Shown here: in pieces, positions 13,768-17,496 of the stretch
Numbering within the stretch: the first letter of the stretch is position 1
Layout: each line of letters opens with the position of its first letter
NCBI GenBank assembly: GCA_019114745.1
Contig: DXEY01000136.1
Span: 1-17,496 of the forward strand
Reading direction: 5' to 3'
DNA length: 17,496 bases
From: Candidatus Mediterraneibacter colneyensis
GTDB lineage: Bacteria; Bacillota; Clostridia; Lachnospirales; Lachnospiraceae
Notes under the pieces: generated by a model
Seen by the model: the letters and a program-made list of their open reading frames with translations, nothing else
Told to the model about the DNA's origin: nothing
Database searches by the model: none
Translations under genes and position numbers: made by a program

Positions 13768-15078
13768 TTATTCGCAGTAGCAGTTCGGAAGTGCAGCGTA
13801 TACAGCAGCGCATGTTACAAGATCCTGTTTCCATGTTTTCTCGTTCGGCGCGTGTGCCTGAGCCTCAGCTCCCGGGCCGAATCCGATGCACGGGATTCCG
13901 TTCCTTCCCATGATAGATACGCCGTTTGTTGAGAATGTCCATTTGTCTGTGAGCGGACGTGCCTGGCGCATTTCCAGAGTTTCCGGAGCGCCGATCCTCT
14001 TGTCGCCGTAGAGTGATGTGTACGCTTTCTCAAGGGCCTTTGTCACTTTGTGGTCTTTCGGGATCGCCCATGTCGGGAAGTAGCACTCGATCTCGTATAC
14101 GCATCCTGTGTAGGACGGACGGTCGTAGTTGTACATGGATACGACTACATCATCGCCGTATTTCTGTACGCTCGGGAGTGCACGGATCTCGTCCAGGCAG
14201 CTCTCCCATGTCTCACCGAATGTCATACGGCGGTCAAGAGATACCGCGCAGGAGTCAGCTACCGCACAGCGGCTCGGTGATGTGTAGAAGATCTGAGATA
14301 CCGTTACAGTACCGCGTCCGAGGAAACGTGCCTCTTCCCAGTCCGGATTGTATTTCGGATTCAGCATTTTTACGAGACCTTTGATCTCTGTCTCATCTGC
14401 GTCGTCGTTCTCATTGAGGGCGCGCACATCCTGGAGGATGTCAGCCATCTTGTAGATCGCGTTGTCACCGCGCTCCGGAGCGGATCCGTGGCAGGAAACG
14501 CCTTTGACATCAATGCGGATCTCCATACGTCCGCGCTGACCGCGGTAAATACCTCCGTCTGTCGGCTCCGTGGATACAACGAACTCAGGACGGATCTTGT
14601 CCTCGTTGATGATGTACTGCCAGCACAGACCGTCGCAGTCTTCTTCCTGAACGGTTCCGACAACCATGATCTTGCATCCATCAGGGATCAGATCCATGTC
14701 TTTCATGATCCTTGCGCCGTAAACTGCGGATACGATACCGCCGCACTGGTCGGACACGCCGCGGCCGCCGATCTCTGTGTCGTTTTCATATCCCTCGTAC
14801 GGATCGAAGTCCCAGTTGTCGATGTTTCCGATGCCGACTGTGTCGATATGTGCATCGTATGCGATGATCTTGTCGCCTGTTCCCATGTAGCCGATGACAT
14901 TTCCCTGAGGATCGATCACGACCTCATCAAAGTCCAGCTTCTTCATCTCAGCGGCGATGGTGTCGATGTGGGCTTTCTCATCGCAGCTCTCGCCCGGATT
15001 CTTCACGATCGCGCGAAGAAATGCAGTCATGTCTTTCTGATACTCCTGTGCAGCTTCTTTGATTTTGTTGAAGTCCAT
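13768..15078 (-). CDS. ygeY: M20-family metallohydrolase YgeY
   Basis: A 436-aa dinuclear-zinc hydrolase of the ArgE/DapE (M20) family. AYDAHIDTVG gives zinc ligand His77 and Asp79. GRGVSDQCGG gives the bridging Asp110. VQEEDCDG gives the catalytic Glu pair 145-146. STEPTDG and the C-terminal GFGPGAEAQAHAPNE complete the site. SCDEKAHIDT and DPQGNVIGYMG match E. coli YgeY, often labelled a selenium-metabolism hydrolase. Start choice: ATG 15087 is only 1 nt from GGAG, while the in-frame ATG 15078 has it at 10 nt, so 15078 is preferred; the difference is three residues. Expected role: removing an acyl or carbamoyl group from the amino-acid substrate before YgeX acts. The exact substrate cannot be read from the sequence. 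Confidence 0.94.
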   Translation of the reverse strand: MDFNKIKEAAQEYQKDMTAFLRAIVKNPGESCDEKAHIDTIAAEMKKLDFDEVVIDPQGNVIGYMGTGDKIIAYDAHIDTVGIGNIDNWDFDPYEGYENDTEIGGRGVSDQCGGIVSAVYGARIMKDMDLIPDGCKIMVVGTVQEEDCDGLCWQYIINEDKIRPEFVVSTEPTDGGIYRGQRGRMEIRIDVKGVSCHGSAPERGDNAIYKMADILQDVRALNENDDADETEIKGLVKMLNPKYNPDWEEARFLGRGTVTVSQIFYTSPSRCAVADSCAVSLDRRMTFGETWESCLDEIRALPSVQKYGDDVVVSMYNYDRPSYTGCVYEIECYFPTWAIPKDHKVTKALEKAYTSLYGDKRIGAPETLEMRQARPLTDKWTFSTNGVSIMGRNGIPCIGFGPGAEAQAHAPNEKTWKQDLVTCAAVYAALPNCYCE

Positions 15079-15117
15079 AGTTCTCATTCTCCTTTTCTAT
15101 GAAATAAATGTGTATTG

Positions 15118-16323
15118 TTACCTGTCGTTTCCGCCCCAGACGATGGATTCGTATCTTTCGGGATCTGTGTCGCCCTCTGTAGAGAAGAGGAGCACCTTGG
15201 AGTTCTCATCCAGCCCGAGATGCTCTCTGAGCGGTTTGTACTCATCCATTGTCATGATGCATGCCAGTGTTCCGAACGGCGCGGCGCCGGATTCTCCGGA
15301 GGTTACGGGCTGGTCGCCTTTTACCGGTGCCGCCAGCATACGCATGCCTCTTGCCGCTACCCAGTCGGGGGAAGCGATGAATGTATCTACGTGGTTTTTC
15401 AGGATATCCCAGGAGATCGTGTTCGGCTCTCCGCAGGCAAGCCCTGCCATGATCGTTACCATATCTCCGTCTACAATGCGGATGTCTCCGTCTCCCGCAC
15501 AAGCTCCTTTGTACAGGCACGCGGCAGCTTCAGCTTCTACAACGACCACTTTCGGAGGATTCTCGGGATAGCGGTTCGCGAAGTATCCCTGGACTGCTCC
15601 GGCAAGAGATCCCACGCCGGCCTGGATGAATACGTGGGTCGGACGTTCGCAGTCATAGCCGTGGAGCTGCTCGTCCGCTTCCATAGCCATCGTTCCGTAT
15701 CCCTGCATGATCCAAGAGGGGATTTCCTCATATCCGTCCCATGCGGTATCCTGTACCATGACGCCGTTCTCTGTCTTTTCTGCCATCGCGTTTGCCATGC
15801 GCACACATTCGTCATAGTTGTATTCCTCGATCGTTGCCTGCGCGCCTTCGGCGAGGATGTTGTTCAGCCTTGTCTGCGTACTGCCTTTCGGCATCAGGAC
15901 AACTGCTTTCTGTCCGAGTTTATTGGCAGCCCATGCCACGCCGCGGCCGTGATTGCCGTCTGTGGCAGTAAAGAAAGTAGCCTGCCCAAATTCTTTTTTC
16001 AGTTCCTCGGAAGTGAGCACGTTGTAGGGAAGCTCGGAAACGTCCTTTCCCGTCTGTTTTGCAATGTAGCGCGCCATGGCGAATGAACCGCCGAGCACTT
16101 TGAACGCGTTGAGCCCAAAGCGGTAGGACTCGTCTTTTATGTAGACCTCACCGAGCCCGAGACGCGCTGCCATGTGATCCAGCTTTGCCAGGGGAGTGAC
16201 GCTGTACTGGGGGAAACTCTCGTGGAATGTACGAGCTTTTCTTACCTCATCCAGCCCCATTACCTTAAGATTGGAATCCGCAGTTTTCGGCATTTTGTTT
16301 ACTGCCCATTTGATTGTGTCCAT
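15118..16323 (-). CDS. dpaL: Diaminopropionate ammonia-lyase (YgeX)
   Basis: A PLP enzyme of the beta/fold-type II family. It converts 2,3-diaminopropionate to pyruvate and two ammonia through 2-aminoacrylate. Length is 401 aa, as expected. The PLP lysine is Lys75 in RFGLNAFKVLGG, close to Lys77 of E. coli YgeX. TDGNHGRGVAWAA, QAGVGSLAGAVQG (phosphate-binding Gly loop) and STEGDTDPE are also typical. The frame extends upstream to 16407, but the start is ATG 16323, with AGGAGGT 6 nt upstream and the family N-terminus MDTIKWAVNKMP. It is 30-40 nt ahead of ygeY. Its 230-nt leader, which follows the regulator gene, is full of palindromes (16379-16555) and may control its expression. Confidence 0.97.
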   Translation of the reverse strand: MDTIKWAVNKMPKTADSNLKVMGLDEVRKARTFHESFPQYSVTPLAKLDHMAARLGLGEVYIKDESYRFGLNAFKVLGGSFAMARYIAKQTGKDVSELPYNVLTSEELKKEFGQATFFTATDGNHGRGVAWAANKLGQKAVVLMPKGSTQTRLNNILAEGAQATIEEYNYDECVRMANAMAEKTENGVMVQDTAWDGYEEIPSWIMQGYGTMAMEADEQLHGYDCERPTHVFIQAGVGSLAGAVQGYFANRYPENPPKVVVVEAEAAACLYKGACAGDGDIRIVDGDMVTIMAGLACGEPNTISWDILKNHVDTFIASPDWVAARGMRMLAAPVKGDQPVTSGESGAAPFGTLACIMTMDEYKPLREHLGLDENSKVLLFSTEGDTDPERYESIVWGGNDR

Positions 16324-16378
16324 CGTGGAACCTCCTAAAATATATTTTTTTAATTTGTTTGTGATGTGGTTATGCCGG

Positions 16379-16555
16379 GAACATGCGCCGGCAGATGACC
16401 TGAACATGCGTCAGCTCGAATCCGCCGCATTGCGGCTTCTTCTCGCTGATGGCGTCCGCCATATCCCGGAATCGTCATTATCTGCCGCCAGCAAGCCAGC
16501 TTGCGCGGCATATACTGCCGATTCCGGCGCATGTTCATACTTTTATGCATGTTCA
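16379..16555 (-). repeat. Palindrome-rich leader between the regulator and dpaL
   Basis: A perfect 13-bp inverted repeat, GAACATGCGCCGG (16379-16391) with CCGGCGCATGTTC (16524-16536), frames the block. Two more copies of the core occur: TGAACATGC (16401-16409) and GCATGTTCA (16547-16555). Inside is a long compound hairpin: CCGGAATCG (16466-16474) with CGATTCCGG (16519-16527), then TGCCGC/GCGGCA, then GCAAGC/GCTTGC. Two smaller hairpins are ATGGCG-TC-CGCCAT (16449-16462) and GCCGC-ATT-GCGGC (16424-16436). Segment 16524-16527 is used by both the outer repeat and the compound hairpin, so the two folds exclude each other. No U-tract follows, so this is not a plain terminator. It could be a switching leader, a palindromic insertion relic or operator DNA. 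Confidence 0.72.
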
Positions 16556-17200
16556 TCCTTTGTCCATGTAGCTGTACAATGTAAATTTTGATATCCCGAG
16601 GAGGGAAGAGACTTTGTCGCCGGATTTTGTGATGAGGAAGGCCCCGGCATTATTCAGGTACTGTACCACAGCGACTTTGTCATCTTTATTCATCAGTGCG
16701 ACGGGTTTGCCGACTTTTGTGATCGCCTGCTCTATGAGAAGATCGAGCAGTTCCGTTACATTGTGAGTGATCTTCTGCGGCGTTTCTGATGCCCCCGTAT
16801 CCTGATCTCCTTCCTGCTCCGTCTGGATCAGTCCCCGGATCGAGTTTTCTGCCGCCAGCAGGGTGGTGATATCGTAATTCATTGAAAAAATATACGCGAC
16901 CCTGCCTTTTGCATCCCGGATATACAGGGTGCTGGATTTTAAGATCCGACCGTCGTCGGTCCTGGTAAGATAGGCGAGCCTGTCTTTGATCTTCCCGGGA
17001 TCAGACCGGAGTGTTTCCAGTACGATGCCCGACGGTCCGTCGCCGGTATGCCGGTTGGAGACATGGCCGTTCTCGATGTAGACGATGGAGTTGTCAAGTT
17101 CCTTCTTTGTAAGATCGTGAATGACGACTTCGCAGGAACTCCCGAACTCAGCCGCGAGTCCGTGCGCAAGTTGTTTTAAAAAATCGAGTTTCTGATCCAT
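16553..17200 (-). CDS. YheO/DauR-type PAS and HTH transcriptional regulator
   Basis: A 215-aa protein. The N-terminal YheO-type PAS-like domain runs to about residue 120: FGSSCEVVIHDL, ENGHVSNRHTGD, LKSSTLYIRD, and AYIFSMNYDIT. After a polar linker (about 135-150) the C-terminal HTH domain (about 165-215) reads KDDKVAVVQYLNNAGAFLITKSGDKVSSLLGISKFTLYSYM. This architecture belongs to the DauR/YheO family, which often sits next to amino-acid catabolic genes. AGGTGA precedes the ATG. It is the first gene of the - strand operon, 229 nt ahead of dpaL, and is likely the pathway-specific regulator. The CTAAA/TTTAG cluster around its promoter is a good candidate for its own binding sites. Confidence 0.92.
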   Translation of the reverse strand: MDQKLDFLKQLAHGLAAEFGSSCEVVIHDLTKKELDNSIVYIENGHVSNRHTGDGPSGIVLETLRSDPGKIKDRLAYLTRTDDGRILKSSTLYIRDAKGRVAYIFSMNYDITTLLAAENSIRGLIQTEQEGDQDTGASETPQKITHNVTELLDLLIEQAITKVGKPVALMNKDDKVAVVQYLNNAGAFLITKSGDKVSSLLGISKFTLYSYMDKG

Positions 17201-17262
17201 TTCTTATCACCTGTTTTCCAAACTTCTGTCCCCGCAGGGAAAAGTGTGTCCGCCGTGTATCT

Positions 17263-17461
17263 CTAAACTCATCATAGCATAAAAAAAGACAGAGTCAATA
17301 CTTTTTCTAAAAAATTTTTAGGTAATCTAAAAAATATTTAGGGAAGGGGGATTTTAGCATCTAAACACTCTGTTTTTTAGCGCTCTAAAAAGAATTTCTA
17401 TTATATTTATGCATGGAAAAACCGATATGATATTTCCTTTTACAATGAAGAGAGGTTTTAG
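17263..17461. promoter_or_regulatory. Cluster of CTAAA/TTTAG half-sites (putative operator array)
   Basis: CTAAA occurs at 17263, 17307, 17327, 17361 and 17385, and TTTAG at 17317, 17337, 17353, 17376 and 17457 (first base given). Several pairs form palindromes: CTAAAAAATTTTTAG (17307-17321) and CTAAAAAATATTTAG (17327-17341) start exactly 20 bp apart, and TTTTTAG-CGCT-CTAAAAA spans 17374-17391. The cluster covers the regulator promoter on the left and a rightward promoter on the right. Base composition alone is a weak explanation, though the region is AT-rich. The rest of this roughly 296-nt stretch holds no gene that I can see. Confidence 0.65.
17271..17298 (-). promoter_or_regulatory. Promoter of the regulator (and possibly the whole - strand operon)
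   Basis: On the - strand, TTGACT (17298-17293), a 16-nt spacer, then TATGAT (17276-17271). Transcription would start near 17264, on top of a TTTAG/CTAAA half-site at 17263-17267. No equally good promoter was seen in the dpaL leader, so read-through from here is likely. Confidence 0.72.
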
Positions 17462-17467
17462 TATAAT
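17439..17467 (+). promoter_or_regulatory. Rightward promoter leading out of the window
   Basis: TTTACA (17439-17444), a 17-nt spacer, then a consensus TATAAT (17462-17467). The expected start is near 17474, so the transcript leaves the window. The last half-site of the TTTAG cluster (17457-17461) abuts the -10 box, suggesting that a divergent gene to the right shares the same regulator. Confidence 0.72.
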
Positions 17468-17496
17468 CATTTTGTTCCGGCGCGCGGAAGTGTTCC

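Noticed and set aside
15115..16086. 323-codon + strand frame opposite dpaL
   Set aside because: Antisense shadow of a gene with clear PLP-enzyme motifs; no domain features of its own.
16379..16536. Miniature inverted-repeat transposable element
   Set aside because: The 13-bp ends are perfect, but I see no target-site duplication and no second copy in the window; left as an alternative in the findings.
16350..16556. 68-codon - strand ORF starting with an ATGA overlap at the regulator stop
   Set aside because: The overlap looks like translational coupling, but the peptide is Met/Arg-rich without motifs and its sequence is dictated by the palindromes; a structured leader explains it better.

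Overview
The window looks like chromosomal DNA of a gut-type anaerobic member of the Clostridia, most likely Lachnospiraceae. The evidence is strong AGGAGG-type ribosome binding sites, sigma-A type promoters with 17-nt spacers, a lipoprotein-type LivJ, an HPr-like protein that keeps only the serine site, and a tRNA without an encoded CCA end. Genus and species cannot be fixed from the sequence. Nothing here indicates a phage, plasmid or insertion sequence.

Left end (1-2440). The window opens inside a secreted nuclease lipoprotein whose first visible residues look like the start of the mature lipoprotein. Phosphopentomutase (deoB) follows 60 nt later. A clean promoter then drives a single tRNA-Trp(CCA) with its own intrinsic terminator. 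Fused to the T-tract of that terminator is a 97-nt structured repeat, which occurs a second time at 9265-9361, again fused to a terminator T-tract.

Sugar module (2441-9271, + strand). A strong promoter with a perfect 14-bp LacI-type palindrome just downstream leads into a class II aldolase (GatY-like), a LacI-family repressor, an FGGY kinase, a GatD-like hexitol-phosphate dehydrogenase, a PfkB-family sugar-phosphate kinase and an aldo/keto reductase. Together these can make an ATP-dependent, PTS-independent hexitol route: (aldose to polyol) to polyol phosphate to ketose phosphate to ketose bisphosphate to two triose phosphates. No transporter is encoded in the module.

Middle (9141-11000). 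A possible short orphan transcript, the second copy of the 97-nt repeat, a small HPr/Crh-like protein with no phosphorylatable histidine, and an orphan branched-chain-amino-acid-type binding lipoprotein. The last ends at a bidirectional terminator shared with the opposing operon.

Ureido-amino-acid module (11034-17200, - strand). Transcription order is a YheO/DauR-type PAS-HTH regulator, diaminopropionate ammonia-lyase (YgeX), M20 hydrolase (YgeY), knotted carbamoyltransferase (YgeW), RidA and carbamate kinase. The set fits stripping an acyl or carbamoyl group from a diaminopropionate derivative, cleaving diaminopropionate to pyruvate and ammonia, clearing 2-aminoacrylate with RidA, and recovering ATP from carbamoyl phosphate. 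YgeX/YgeY/YgeW/carbamate kinase sets are known from anaerobic purine or urate catabolic clusters; the purine-specific enzymes themselves are not in this window.

The two least explained stretches are regulatory. The leader between the regulator and ygeX (16379-16555) is packed with nested, partly mutually exclusive palindromes. The region upstream of the regulator (17263-17461) carries about ten CTAAA/TTTAG half-sites spread across two divergent promoters.
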